The notes: a model not told the origin generated them from the letters alone. Shown: positions 13,935-22,385, counted from the first letter of the stretch. The stretch: DNA of 40,790 bases from Clostridiales bacterium (GCA_019419995.1 JAHZHZ010000021.1:1-40790), one strand, 5' to 3'. Translations and numbers: made by a program.

Positions 13935-15656
13935 CTACGCCTCCCTGCGAAACTGGGAATCAAAGATTTCCCGATAGACTTTGCAATTGGAAAGAAGTTC
14001 TTCGTGTGTGCCCATGCCAACCACGCGACCATCCTCCATGACGAGAATCAAATCGGCAAATCGCACGGAAGCGGCCCGCTGGGAAACGATGAACACCGTG
14101 GGCCGGTAATCCAACTGACGGATGGACATTCGCAGCCGCGCATCGGTGGCAAAATCCAGGGCCGAGGCGCTGTCGTCCAGAATCAGAATCTCCGGCCTTC
14201 TCACCAGGGCGCGGGCGATGGTTAAGCGCTGGCGCTGACCTCCGGAGAGGTTGCGTCCCGACTGTTCGATCATTGCGTCCAAGCCGCCCTTTGCGCGGAC
14301 CACATCCTCGGCCTGAGCGGTTCGAATGGCTTCCCACAGCTGATCGTCATTGGCTTCAGGATTTCCCCATAGAAGGTTTTCCCGCAGCGTGCCTGCAAAT
14401 AACAGCGCCTTCTGAGGGACGATGCCTATGCGCTTGCGCAGATCGGAAAGATCCTGCTGCCGCACGTCTACGCCGTCTACGCATACATTGCCCGAACTAA
14501 CGTCATAAAAGCGGGGAATGAGATTGACCAGCGTGCTTTTTCCTGAACCCGTGCCGCCGATGATGCCGATCATTTGGCCGCGGCGCGCAGTAAAGTGAAC
14601 GTCGGAGATGGACTCATCCGCATTTTCATGATACTTGACGTTGACGTGATTGAATTCTACACAGCCGGATTCAGCTGCGCCGGGCGTCAATGCCTGCGCG
14701 GGGGTGCTCAGGCTCGGGCGGATGGACAGCACGCCGGCGATGCGCTTTCCACAGGCGGCGGCCTTGGTGACGGTGATGATCAGGTTGGCCAGCTTGATCA
14801 GTTCAATTAAAATTTGCCCCATGTAATTAACCAGCGCCACGACTTCGCCCTGACTGAGATTGCCCGCATCCACCTGAAGGGCGCCGGTGTATAATAGAGC
14901 GACCAGGGCGATATTGATGGCAACGTAGGTCAAGGGATTCATCAGAGCGCTGATGCGGCCAGCGACGCTCTGCATCCGGGTCAAAAGGCGGTGACTTTTG
15001 TTGAATTCGTCGATTTCCGCTTCCTCGTGCCCAAAGGCCCGCAGGACTCTTACGCCGCTGAGATTTTCACGGGTTTTGAGCAGAACGCCGTCCAACTGTT
15101 CCTGCGTTCTGCGGTACATGGGCATGGTTATGAGCATGATGCCAAACACAATGACGGCCAGCACTGGGATGACGATGGCGAATACCGTGGCGCTGCGCAC
15201 GTCGATGGTGAACGCCATGGCCATTGCGCCAAAGACAATGAAGGGGGAGCGCAAGAACAGGCGCAAACCCAGATTGACGCCATTTTGCAGCTGATTGATA
15301 TCACTGGTCATTCGTGTCATCAGGGTTGCTCCGCCAAGGCGGTCCAGATCAGAAAAGCTCAGGCGCTGTATGTGGGCAAACAACCCTTTGCGCAGTTTCG
15401 TAGCCAGGCCAACGGCAGCTTTTGCGGCAAAGTATTGCGCGGTGACTGAACTGACCAATCCCACAAGGCCCAATCCCACCAGAACCAACCCCATGCGGAT
15501 GATGTAATCCGCGTCTCCGGATGGAATCCCCTTGTCGATGATGGACGCAATAACGAAGGGAACCACAAGTTCAAAACTTGCTTCCAGCAATTTGAACAGC
15601 GGCCCCAGCAGGCTTTCCAGCCAATAGCTTTTAAGATAAGACAGGATCTTTCTCAT
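13935..15656 (-). CDS. ABC exporter half-transporter, degenerate-site subunit
   Basis: A 573-residue half-transporter with membrane domain then ATPase. Walker A is GGTGSGKST and the signature LSGGQ is canonical, but Walker B reads LILDDSAS, with Asp where the catalytic Glu should be, and the switch His is replaced (IVSQRAAS). This is the expected asymmetry of heterodimeric exporters, where one ATP site is inactive. The frame is open further upstream, but MRKILSYLKSYW at 15656 with AAGGTGG before it is the natural start. First gene of the operon, divergent from surE. Confidence 0.9.
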   Translation of the reverse strand: MRKILSYLKSYWLESLLGPLFKLLEASFELVVPFVIASIIDKGIPSGDADYIIRMGLVLVGLGLVGLVSSVTAQYFAAKAAVGLATKLRKGLFAHIQRLSFSDLDRLGGATLMTRMTSDINQLQNGVNLGLRLFLRSPFIVFGAMAMAFTIDVRSATVFAIVIPVLAVIVFGIMLITMPMYRRTQEQLDGVLLKTRENLSGVRVLRAFGHEEAEIDEFNKSHRLLTRMQSVAGRISALMNPLTYVAINIALVALLYTGALQVDAGNLSQGEVVALVNYMGQILIELIKLANLIITVTKAAACGKRIAGVLSIRPSLSTPAQALTPGAAESGCVEFNHVNVKYHENADESISDVHFTARRGQMIGIIGGTGSGKSTLVNLIPRFYDVSSGNVCVDGVDVRQQDLSDLRKRIGIVPQKALLFAGTLRENLLWGNPEANDDQLWEAIRTAQAEDVVRAKGGLDAMIEQSGRNLSGGQRQRLTIARALVRRPEILILDDSASALDFATDARLRMSIRQLDYRPTVFIVSQRAASVRFADLILVMEDGRVVGMGTHEELLSNCKVYREIFDSQFRREA

Positions 15657-15702
15657 AACAAACCACCTTGTTTGAGCAAAACGAATTGTAAGTCCATTGG
15701 AT

Positions 15703-15731
15703 ATTTTATCATATAATTTGAATATATACAA
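15703..15731 (-). promoter_or_regulatory. Likely promoter of the ABC exporter operon
   Basis: TTGTAT (15731-15726), a 17-bp spacer and TAAAAT (15708-15703) on the minus strand, in an AT-rich divergent intergenic region of 161 bp. Confidence 0.5.
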
Positions 15732-15756
15732 GAGCGTATACATTTTCTGTGAATAC

Positions 15757-15785
15757 TTTACTTTATATGCGGCATGGGCTATAAT
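15757..15785 (+). promoter_or_regulatory. Promoter of the surE-larC operon
   Basis: TTTACT (15757-15762), a 17-bp spacer and TATAAT (15780-15785), 32 bp before the surE start. Confidence 0.7.
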
Positions 15786-15817
15786 TATATAAATGATGGA
15801 AAGGAAAAAGTGAGCAA

Positions 15818-16579
15818 ATGCATATTTTAATTGCCAATGATGATGGGATTTTTTCCAAAGGAATTCAAGCGTTGACAAAAGCGGCCATGCAGGCCGGGCA
15901 TCGGGTAACGGTGTATGCTCCGCACACCCAGCGAAGCGGTGCGAGCCATTCCATCAACTTGAGCGGGTATGTCAAAGTGGAGCCCGTGGATTACGGCATG
16001 GATGGAGTAAAGGCCCATGCAGTTTATGGAACGCCTGCCGATTGCGTGCGCCTGGGGCTGTATCTGATGCGCAACGATCCGCCGGACTGCGTGGTCACGG
16101 GCATCAACAACGGATCGAACCGTGGGGCAGAAATCGTCTATTCCGGAACGGTGGCGGCCGCCATGGAAGGTGCTTTGTGTGGAGTGCCCTCCATGGCCGT
16201 ATCCCTGTGCTCGGATTTGGATAGAGACTATGAGGATGCGGCAAAATTGGGTATACAAACGGCTCAGTGGGCAATGCAGTTTCCGCTGCCGAGAGGGGAA
16301 ATCTATAACCTCAACGTTCCCTATGGCGTAAAGATCAAGGGCATTCGTTGGGCCACCATTTCCAATGAGTTCGTAGGGGAACCGGCCTATATTGGGTCTG
16401 CGGAGGAGGGCTATCGCGTTGTGGAAGGGGTCGGAATTTTGCCGGAGACGGACGAGAATTCCGATAAGATGCTCAACCTTGCGGGCTATGCTTCCCTGTC
16501 CATCATCAGCTGGAATATGCTTGCTCAGACGCCTGTGCCGGATCTTGCCGGTTTAAATCGGCTGTTTTGCGAGGGGTAA
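15818..16579 (+). CDS. surE: 5'/3'-nucleotidase SurE
   Basis: A metal-dependent phosphatase acting on nucleoside monophosphates. The 253-residue protein has the conserved NDDG start with metal ligands D8 and D9, S40 in RSGAS and Asn in TGINNGSN (97-98), matching the D-D-S-N metal site of the family. First of five tightly packed genes (surE, CYTH, larE, larB, larC). Its role in a lar operon is not obvious. One speculation is clearance of AMP made by LarE, but SurE is also common as a stand-alone housekeeping enzyme. Confidence 0.95.
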   Translation: MHILIANDDGIFSKGIQALTKAAMQAGHRVTVYAPHTQRSGASHSINLSGYVKVEPVDYGMDGVKAHAVYGTPADCVRLGLYLMRNDPPDCVVTGINNGSNRGAEIVYSGTVAAAMEGALCGVPSMAVSLCSDLDRDYEDAAKLGIQTAQWAMQFPLPRGEIYNLNVPYGVKIKGIRWATISNEFVGEPAYIGSAEEGYRVVEGVGILPETDENSDKMLNLAGYASLSIISWNMLAQTPVPDLAGLNRLFCEG

Positions 16580-16581
16580 AT

Positions 16582-17088
16582 ATGTCCATTGAAATTGAGC
16601 GAAAATATTTGATTCGCATGCCGGATGAAGGCGTGCTGTCCTCCATGCCCGGCTGTCAACTGTGGGAAATTGAACAGACGTATCTGACGGACGGACCACA
16701 GGGGGAGACGCGAAGGGTTCGCAAGGTACGATGCGAGGGACGGGAGACCCTTTATCGGACGGAAAAACACCGCATCAGCGCTATGGCCAATGTGGAAGAT
16801 GAAAGCGAAATCACCGCGCAGGAATACGCTTCTCTGCTGCTTCAGGCAGATCCTTCTCTTCAGACCATTTACAAACGTCGTTATCGCATCCCTTATCTGG
16901 GACAGATGTTGGAAATTGATATCTATACATTTTGGAAAGATCAGGCGACGTTGGAGGTGGAACTTGCAGACGAAGAGCAGCGGGTGGTTTTGCCGGATTA
17001 TGTGAAAGTGATCCGGGAAGTGACCCAGGAGCATGCTTACAAAAACCGATATCTTGCTGAACATGTTCCGACAGAGGAGCTGAATTAA
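16582..17088 (+). CDS. CYTH-domain triphosphate-tunnel phosphohydrolase
   Basis: A 168-residue CYTH/triphosphate tunnel metalloenzyme with the defining ExExK motif in EIERKYLI (residues 4-8) and alternating charged strands (RRVRKVR, ERKH-like KHR, EVELAD). Family members hydrolyse inorganic triphosphate or thiamin triphosphate, or act as adenylate cyclases; the true substrate cannot be told here. The frame extends to 16567, but ATG 16582, two nt after the surE stop with GAGGGG upstream, is the better start. The stop overlaps the larE ATG (TAATG). Confidence 0.85.
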   Translation: MSIEIERKYLIRMPDEGVLSSMPGCQLWEIEQTYLTDGPQGETRRVRKVRCEGRETLYRTEKHRISAMANVEDESEITAQEYASLLLQADPSLQTIYKRRYRIPYLGQMLEIDIYTFWKDQATLEVELADEEQRVVLPDYVKVIREVTQEHAYKNRYLAEHVPTEELN

Positions 17089-17873
17089 TGAATTTTCAGA
17101 TGGCGCTTGTGCCTGAAGCGCTGCGCGATTTTTTTGCCAGCCGCGGAAAAATCGCGCTGGCCTTTTCCGGGGGTAGCGATTCTGCCTATCTGTACTATGC
17201 GGCCCGGGCGTGCGGAGCGGACGTGGTGGCCTTTTATGTACACAGTTGTTTTCAACCTGAATTTGAACTGCGGGATGCTTGCAGACTTGCCCGAGAACTG
17301 GGAGGAGAATTTCGGGTGCTGGAAGTGGATGTCCTGAAAGAGAGCGCGGTGCGGGAAAATGCGCCCCAGAGGTGCTATTACTGTAAAAAGCGGATCTTTT
17401 CCGCCATATTGGGCGCTGCCGCGTCGGCGGAGTGCGCCTGCGTAATAGACGGGACCAATGCTTCCGACGATGCCGGAGACCGGCCGGGAATGCGCGCTCT
17501 GAGGGAATTAGAGGTGGAATCTCCTCTGCGGATGTGTGGAATCACCAAATCCCAGTTGCGCACGCTTTCCCGACAGGCAGGTTTATTCACTTGGGATAAA
17601 CCCGCCTATGCGTGTCTCGCCACCCGCATTCCCACGGGGACGCCCATTGTGGAACAGGAATTGCGGAAGGTGGAACAGGCGGAATGCGCCCTGTCTCAAT
17701 TGGGGTTTTCCGATTTTCGCGTTCGACGCACCGAGCGAGGATGTAGACTGGAATTGTTACAGCGGCAGATGCCGCTCTTGCTGGAACGGCGGGAAGAGGT
17801 GCTTGCAGCTCTGGAGGGACAGTATGAGGAAATAACGCTGGATCTGCGGCCGAGAAAGGGGCTGGAACTGTGA
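17088..17873 (+). CDS. larE: LarE, sulfur transferase for nickel-pincer cofactor
   Basis: Adenylates the carboxylates of pyridinium-3,5-biscarboxylate mononucleotide and inserts sulfur. The 261-residue PP-loop protein has SGGSDS at 27-32 and GTNASDDAGDRPG at 122-134. C176 in ACLATR matches the sacrificial sulfur-donor Cys of the Lactobacillus enzyme. It also has C96 and C99 (RCYYCKK), giving three cysteines as in LarE proteins that hold a [4Fe-4S] cluster and act catalytically; that cluster is an inference here. It precedes larB with a 4-nt overlap. Confidence 0.93.
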   Translation: MNFQMALVPEALRDFFASRGKIALAFSGGSDSAYLYYAARACGADVVAFYVHSCFQPEFELRDACRLARELGGEFRVLEVDVLKESAVRENAPQRCYYCKKRIFSAILGAAASAECACVIDGTNASDDAGDRPGMRALRELEVESPLRMCGITKSQLRTLSRQAGLFTWDKPAYACLATRIPTGTPIVEQELRKVEQAECALSQLGFSDFRVRRTERGCRLELLQRQMPLLLERREEVLAALEGQYEEITLDLRPRKGLEL

Positions 17874-18631
17874 ACAGGCAGGATTGGCTCAACGATCTGC
17901 GCAAGGTGGCGCAGGGCAGCCTGAGTCCGGAAGAGATGCTGGCTAAAATCAAGCAGGCGCCCTTTGAAGATATTGGAATTGCCAATATCGACTATCACAG
18001 GAGCGTACGGCAGGGAGCGGGAGAGGTCATTTACGGAAAGAGCAAGACGCCCGATCAGATTTTTCGAATTTGCGAGGCAATGCTGAAGCACGGCGAGGAA
18101 AATATTCTCATCACCCGCATGCATTCCGAAGCGGCAAAGCTATTGCATGAGAATAATGTGGAGTTATTCTATGATCGCGTCAGCCAGATTGGCATCGTCA
18201 AGCGGCGGCCCAAGCCGCTCAGGGGTTGCGTGGTGGTAGCCAGCGCCGGGACCAGCGACCTGCCCGTTTGTGAAGAAGCGGCGCTCACTTGCGAAAACTA
18301 TGGCAGCAGGGTGGAACGGCTGTACGATGTGGGCGTTTCGGGCATTCATCGCCTGCTCAGCCGGATGGATGTTCTATCCAGGGCGCGCGTAGTTGTGGCC
18401 GTGGCCGGTATGGAGGGGGCCCTGGCCAGTGTGATTGGAGGCCTGGTGGATTGTCCGGTGATTGCCGTACCCACCAGCGTGGGATATGGCGCGAGCTTTC
18501 AGGGAGTGGCAGCGCTGCTCTCGATGCTCAATTCCTGTGCGAGTGGATTGAGCGTAGTCAATATCGACAACGGATTTGGCGCCGGCTATCTGGCCAATAT
18601 GATCAATCAAATGGAGAGCATCAGGGAATGA
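17870..18631 (+). CDS. larB: LarB, nicotinate mononucleotide carboxylase/hydrolase
   Basis: Carboxylates and hydrolyses nicotinic acid adenine dinucleotide to pyridinium-3,5-biscarboxylic acid mononucleotide, the first step of the nickel-pincer cofactor. The 253-residue protein has an N-terminal helical part and a PurE-like C-terminal half (SAGTSDLPVCEEA, VAVAGMEGALASVIGGL, PTSVGYGASFQG), the usual LarB layout. The start is GTG at 17870, overlapping the larE stop (GTGA). The stop in turn overlaps the larC ATG, so all three lar genes are translationally coupled. Confidence 0.95.
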   Translation: MNRQDWLNDLRKVAQGSLSPEEMLAKIKQAPFEDIGIANIDYHRSVRQGAGEVIYGKSKTPDQIFRICEAMLKHGEENILITRMHSEAAKLLHENNVELFYDRVSQIGIVKRRPKPLRGCVVVASAGTSDLPVCEEAALTCENYGSRVERLYDVGVSGIHRLLSRMDVLSRARVVVAVAGMEGALASVIGGLVDCPVIAVPTSVGYGASFQGVAALLSMLNSCASGLSVVNIDNGFGAGYLANMINQMESIRE

Positions 18632-19899
18632 ATACGCTATTTATTCAATGCAACATGGGTGCAGCGGGGGATATGTTGACGGCAGCGCTGCTGGAGCTTG
18701 TATCTGACCCCGAGCAGTTTCTTTCCGCAATGAATGCTGCGGGGATTCCCGGCATGCACATGGTCAGACAGGAAAAAGTCAGCTGTGGTTTGAAAGGCAG
18801 TCATATTTCCGTCAGCATCTATGGCGAGGAAGAAATAAGTGACGATGTAAGGGAAGCCCGTGAACCGGCGCATGGCCATGAACATCATCACCTCCACGGG
18901 GAAAGCGGTGAAGGCGCGGCGGACGCTGTCCGGCATGTTCACGCGGATCTGGCGGGAGTGAGGGAACTGATTGACAGCTTGAACCTTCCAGACCAGGTAA
19001 AGGTGGATGCTGCGGGCGTCTATGCTTTGATTGCCGATGCGGAAGCTCATGCCCATGGCTGTGAGGTGGCTCACGTACACTTTCATGAATTGGGCATGCT
19101 GGACGCCGTGACGGATGTGTGCGCCGTATGTCTGCTGATGTACCTGCTCAAGCCGGATCGCGTGGTGGTTTCACCCATCTGTACGGGATTTGGCGAGGTG
19201 CGCTGCATGCACGGCATTGTGCCCGTGCCTGCGCCGGCTACGGCTTACCTGCTCAGGGATATGCCGGCCTACGGAGGTAGAATTCGCGCAGAATTGCTTA
19301 CGCCTACGGGTGCAGCCCTCTTGAAATACTTTGCCCATGAGTTTGGACAGATGCCCGCAATGCAGGTAAAAGGCGTGGGCTGCGGCATGGGAACGAAGGA
19401 GTTTGAAGTTGCCAACTGTATCCGGGCCTTCTGGGGGACGGAGTTTCAGAAAGCTGACGGGGAAGAGCGGGAAGCAGTGGTAGAATTGTGCTGCAATCTG
19501 GACGATATGACGGGCGAGGCGATTGCCTTTGCGATGGAAAAGTTGATGTCCGAAGGAGCGCTGGACGTTTATTCAACCCCCATTCAGATGAAAAAGGGTC
19601 GTCCGGGCATTTGTCTGAGCTGCCTTTGCCATCCTCAGGATACCTGCCGCATGGAAGATTTGATGCTTCAACACACGACGACGCTTGGTGTGCGCCGCGC
19701 CGTCATGGACCGGCGCATCGTATCCCGCAAAAGCCGGTATGTTTCCACACCTTATGGACAGATCTCAATGAAATTCGCCGAGTGTGGAGATGTTGTGCGC
19801 TATAAGCCGGAGTATGAGGATGCCGCCCGGGCAGCTCGAGAAAATCGCGTCTCACTGTTGGAGGTACTTGACGCAGCGCGGCGGGCTGTGAAAGAGTGA
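18628..19899 (+). CDS. larC: LarC, nickel insertion cyclometallase
   Basis: Inserts nickel into the pincer cofactor using CTP. The protein is 423 residues in one uninterrupted frame; in Lactobacillus plantarum larC is split and needs a ribosomal frameshift, not required here. A histidine cluster at residues 82-90 (HGHEHHHLH) probably binds or stores Ni. MGAAGDM near the N-terminus and the VGCGMGTKEF block are family hallmarks. The start is the ATG overlapping the larB stop; a longer in-frame extension upstream lies inside larB and is not used. No larA (lactate racemase) lies in the window, so the client enzyme is elsewhere. Confidence 0.95.
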   Translation: MNTLFIQCNMGAAGDMLTAALLELVSDPEQFLSAMNAAGIPGMHMVRQEKVSCGLKGSHISVSIYGEEEISDDVREAREPAHGHEHHHLHGESGEGAADAVRHVHADLAGVRELIDSLNLPDQVKVDAAGVYALIADAEAHAHGCEVAHVHFHELGMLDAVTDVCAVCLLMYLLKPDRVVVSPICTGFGEVRCMHGIVPVPAPATAYLLRDMPAYGGRIRAELLTPTGAALLKYFAHEFGQMPAMQVKGVGCGMGTKEFEVANCIRAFWGTEFQKADGEEREAVVELCCNLDDMTGEAIAFAMEKLMSEGALDVYSTPIQMKKGRPGICLSCLCHPQDTCRMEDLMLQHTTTLGVRRAVMDRRIVSRKSRYVSTPYGQISMKFAECGDVVRYKPEYEDAARAARENRVSLLEVLDAARRAVKE

Positions 19900-19971
19900 G
19901 GGCGCGATCGAGCTTACAGGATTTTTCAGAAATCAAACGGAAAAGTTTTTGGTTTTTAAAAGAAAATTTCC

Positions 19972-20000
19972 TTGACGGCGCACAAAAACCGTGATATCAT
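19972..20000 (+). promoter_or_regulatory. Promoter of the cysK-cysE leader transcript
   Basis: TTGACG (19972-19977), a 17-bp spacer and TATCAT (19995-20000). It lies 72 bp after the larC stop and 30 bp before the leader-peptide start. Confidence 0.82.
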
Positions 20001-20030
20001 TCTAGGCATATAGCGTAGGAGGTTTCAAAA

Positions 20031-20114
20031 ATGCGCAGGAACTGTTGTTGTCAATTGAATACCCGGATGCGTTGTTGGGTATGTTTCAACAGCTCTTGTC
20101 GTTTTGTGTTATAG
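20031..20114 (+). CDS. Polycysteine leader peptide of the cysK-cysE attenuator
   Basis: A 27-codon frame with a strong AGGAGG (20017-20022) eight nt before its ATG. Six of 27 residues are Cys (positions 5, 6, 7, 15, 18 and 23), three in a row, and all are TGT codons. It lies between a clear promoter and an intrinsic terminator ahead of the cysteine biosynthesis genes. The segment ACCCGGA inside it (20061-20067, codons 11-13) is exactly complementary to the 5' arm of that terminator (20138-20144). The likely role is sensing charged tRNA-Cys: ribosome stalling at Cys codons would favour the antiterminator. A free function of the peptide, such as metal binding, is possible but less likely. Confidence 0.8.
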   Translation: MRRNCCCQLNTRMRCWVCFNSSCRFVL

Positions 20115-20136
20115 GGCTTTGAAAATACATATCCTT

Positions 20137-20175
20137 GTCCGGGTTCAACAAAATTTGTTGACCCGGACTTTTTTT
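20137..20175 (+). terminator. Attenuator terminator before cysK
   Basis: GTCCGGGT-t-CAACA (20137-20150) pairs with TGTTG-ACCCGGAC (20156-20168), followed by seven T. Its 5' arm can instead pair with 20061-20067 in the leader frame. A third helix, ATACCC/GGGTAT (20059-20064 with 20077-20082), would hide that leader segment once the ribosome has passed, giving the mutually exclusive structures expected of an attenuator. Confidence 0.92.
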
Positions 20176-20247
20176 ATTCAAAGCCTGGAAGCGATTTTCC
20201 GTCAATGAGCGGGATTCTCATTGGAACAGATCAGGAGGGCGAGGCAT

Positions 20248-21186
20248 ATGTCTAATTATTTTAAAGGGGTTTGGGAATTGATCGGGAACACGCCGCTGGT
20301 AGAACTGACGCATATTGAAGCAGAACTGGGCCTGGAGGCGACGCTGCTGGCAAAGCTGGAATATCTTAACCCAGCGGGCAGCGTAAAGGACAGGGTGGCA
20401 AAGGCGATGATTGAAGACGCGGAGGAGCGGGGAATTCTGCGACCAGGTTCCGTGATTATCGAGCCCACCTCCGGGAATACGGGCATTGGATTGGCGTCGA
20501 TTGCTGCGGCAAGGGGATATCGACTCATTCTCACCATGCCTGAGACGATGAGCCAGGAGCGCAGGAACCTGCTGATGGCCTATGGCGCGGAGTTGGTGCT
20601 CACGGATGGTTCGCGGGGAATGCAGGGGGCCATTGAGCGGGCCAGAGAACTGGCACAGAAGATTCCGAACAGCTTTATTCCGGATCAGTTTTCCAATCCG
20701 GCCAACCCGGCTGCCCATCGCGCCACCACCGGACCGGAAATCTGGCGGGACACCCAGGGAAAGGTGGATATCTTTATCGCAGGTGTGGGCACGGGTGGAA
20801 CCATCAGTGGCACGGGCGAATATTTGAAGGAAAGGAATCCTCGGGTGAAGATTGTGGCGCTGGAACCGGCTACTTCTGCGGTGCTCTCTGGCGGCCAGGC
20901 CGGACCCCATGAACTTCAGGGAATAGGAGCAGGTTTCGTGCCTGAGGCCCTCAATACGCAGATTTACGATGAAATTTTCCGCGCAGAGGCTGCTGATGCC
21001 TATGCTGCGGCAAGGATGCTGGCCCAAAAGGAGGGCATGTTGGTGGGAATAACCTCCGGGGCTGCGCTGCATGGAGCAATTGAATTGGCAAAACGCCCTG
21101 AAAACCGGGGAAAAATGATCGTGGCCCTGTTGCCTGATTCCGGCGATAGATATTATTCTACACCGCTGTTTATACAGGAAAAATGA
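20248..21186 (+). CDS. cysK: Cysteine synthase (O-acetylserine sulfhydrylase)
   Basis: Makes cysteine from O-acetylserine and sulfide with PLP. The 312-residue protein has IGNTPLVEL, the PLP-binding Lys in NPAGSVKDR, the substrate loop EPTSGNTGIGL and the phosphate loop GVGTGGTISGTG, all intact. The start at 20248 follows CAGGAGGGCGAGG; an upstream TTG in frame at 20221 is less likely. It is followed 51 nt later by cysE, so both halves of the pathway are made together under the polycysteine attenuator. Confidence 0.96.
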   Translation: MSNYFKGVWELIGNTPLVELTHIEAELGLEATLLAKLEYLNPAGSVKDRVAKAMIEDAEERGILRPGSVIIEPTSGNTGIGLASIAAARGYRLILTMPETMSQERRNLLMAYGAELVLTDGSRGMQGAIERARELAQKIPNSFIPDQFSNPANPAAHRATTGPEIWRDTQGKVDIFIAGVGTGGTISGTGEYLKERNPRVKIVALEPATSAVLSGGQAGPHELQGIGAGFVPEALNTQIYDEIFRAEAADAYAAARMLAQKEGMLVGITSGAALHGAIELAKRPENRGKMIVALLPDSGDRYYSTPLFIQEK

Positions 21187-21237
21187 AAAAGCTTGTGCGG
21201 AAAACTAAAAATGAATTGAATGGGGCAGGTGAACGGA

Positions 21238-22179
21238 ATGGAGCAGATTACAGAATTAAAGATTGAGGAACTGGTTCGAGACCTCATGGGTGAAAATGGC
21301 CGAGGCAGGGCCATCGGAAAGATCAATTTCTTTCACGATTTGGATAAACGGGCCATCGTGGATATATTGAACAAGCTGCAAATGATGATCTTTCCGGAGT
21401 ACTTTCGAAATGAACATTATCGGGTATATACGGCGAAAAATTTTTTAACTGTTTTGACGGAAGATGTGTTGTATAACCTGAGCAAACAGATTGCCGTGAT
21501 TCTCAAGTATGAGCGGCAGTTTGACGAATCCCAAAGTGAGGAAGCGCGGGTCCAGGCCCGGGAGATTGCGCTTCGCTTTCTGGGAACCATATCGCGCATT
21601 CGCGAATATACGGACACAGATATTCAGGCAGCTTATGAAGGCGATCCGGCGGCCTACAATAAGGACGAGATTATTTTCTGCTATCCGGGCCTGTATGCCA
21701 TATTGGTGCACCGCATTGCCCATGAGCTGCATTGTCTGGATGTGCCGCTGATTCCCCGCATCATGGCGGAACATGCGCACAGCGTAACGGGAGTGGATAT
21801 TCATCCTGGAGCTAAAATAGGAAAGTACTTTTTCATAGACCATGGGACAGGAATCGTCATTGGCGAAACCACCATTATTGGGGATCATGTGAAAATCTAT
21901 CAGGGTGTAACGCTGGGAGCTCTGTCCACCCGGGGTGGGCAGGCACTTAAAAATGTGCGCAGGCATCCTACCATTGAAGACAATGTGACGATCTATTCGG
22001 GCGCTTCCATATTGGGAGGCGACACAGTGATCGGAAGGGATGCCGTGGTGGGAGGCAATGTATTTATCACGAAATCCGTGCCCGCGGGAGCTACAGTCAA
22101 TTTGAAGAATCAGGAATTGATCTACCGATTTCCACCTTGCGGAAGAAACAAATGCTGCAAAGAGGGCGGATGCTCTTAA
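21238..22179 (+). CDS. cysE: Serine O-acetyltransferase
   Basis: Acetylates serine with acetyl-CoA, the committed step to cysteine. The 313-residue protein has a helical N-terminal domain followed by a left-handed beta-helix with hexapeptide repeats (residues about 185-285). The catalytic block HPGAKIGKYFFIDHGTGIVI contains the conserved His and Asp. It belongs to the longer EpsC-like group of anaerobes. The C-terminus is Cys-rich (CGRNKCC-x4-C), unlike classical CysE, and could bind metal or respond to thiol state. ATG 21238 is preferred over 21220 because only it has AGGTGA at proper distance. Confidence 0.93.
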   Translation: MEQITELKIEELVRDLMGENGRGRAIGKINFFHDLDKRAIVDILNKLQMMIFPEYFRNEHYRVYTAKNFLTVLTEDVLYNLSKQIAVILKYERQFDESQSEEARVQAREIALRFLGTISRIREYTDTDIQAAYEGDPAAYNKDEIIFCYPGLYAILVHRIAHELHCLDVPLIPRIMAEHAHSVTGVDIHPGAKIGKYFFIDHGTGIVIGETTIIGDHVKIYQGVTLGALSTRGGQALKNVRRHPTIEDNVTIYSGASILGGDTVIGRDAVVGGNVFITKSVPAGATVNLKNQELIYRFPPCGRNKCCKEGGCS

Positions 22180-22201
22180 AAAGTTTTATCGATCCTTATT
22201 T

Positions 22202-22236
22202 TCGGCCGAGGCGCATATGCATTTCGGCCGATTTTT
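22202..22236 (+). terminator. Terminator after cysE
   Basis: Two copies of TCGGCCGA (each self-complementary) flank a GCATATGC core and are followed by TTTTTAA. Confidence 0.8.
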
Positions 22237-22275
22237 AATTTCTATTTTCAGTTGCTCATTTCAACGCACCGGTGC

Positions 22276-22303
22276 TTGATTGTTGGGAAGTTTGTGCTAT
22301 AAT
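22276..22303 (+). promoter_or_regulatory. Promoter of the ABC-2 transporter operon
   Basis: TTGATT (22276-22281), a 16-bp spacer and TATAAT (22298-22303), about 80 bp before the ATPase start. Confidence 0.7.
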
Positions 22304-22385
22304 GTCTCGGAAATGGCGCACAGGAAGTGCAAGGCTCATATGCGCTGTGAAAATGGCTTCCGCCAACGGAGGGGGAGAAGGCAAA

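Noticed and set aside
18289..18627. N-terminal extension of LarC reaching back into larB
   Set aside because: The extension is low-complexity out-of-frame larB sequence; the conserved LarC start is the ATG overlapping the larB stop.
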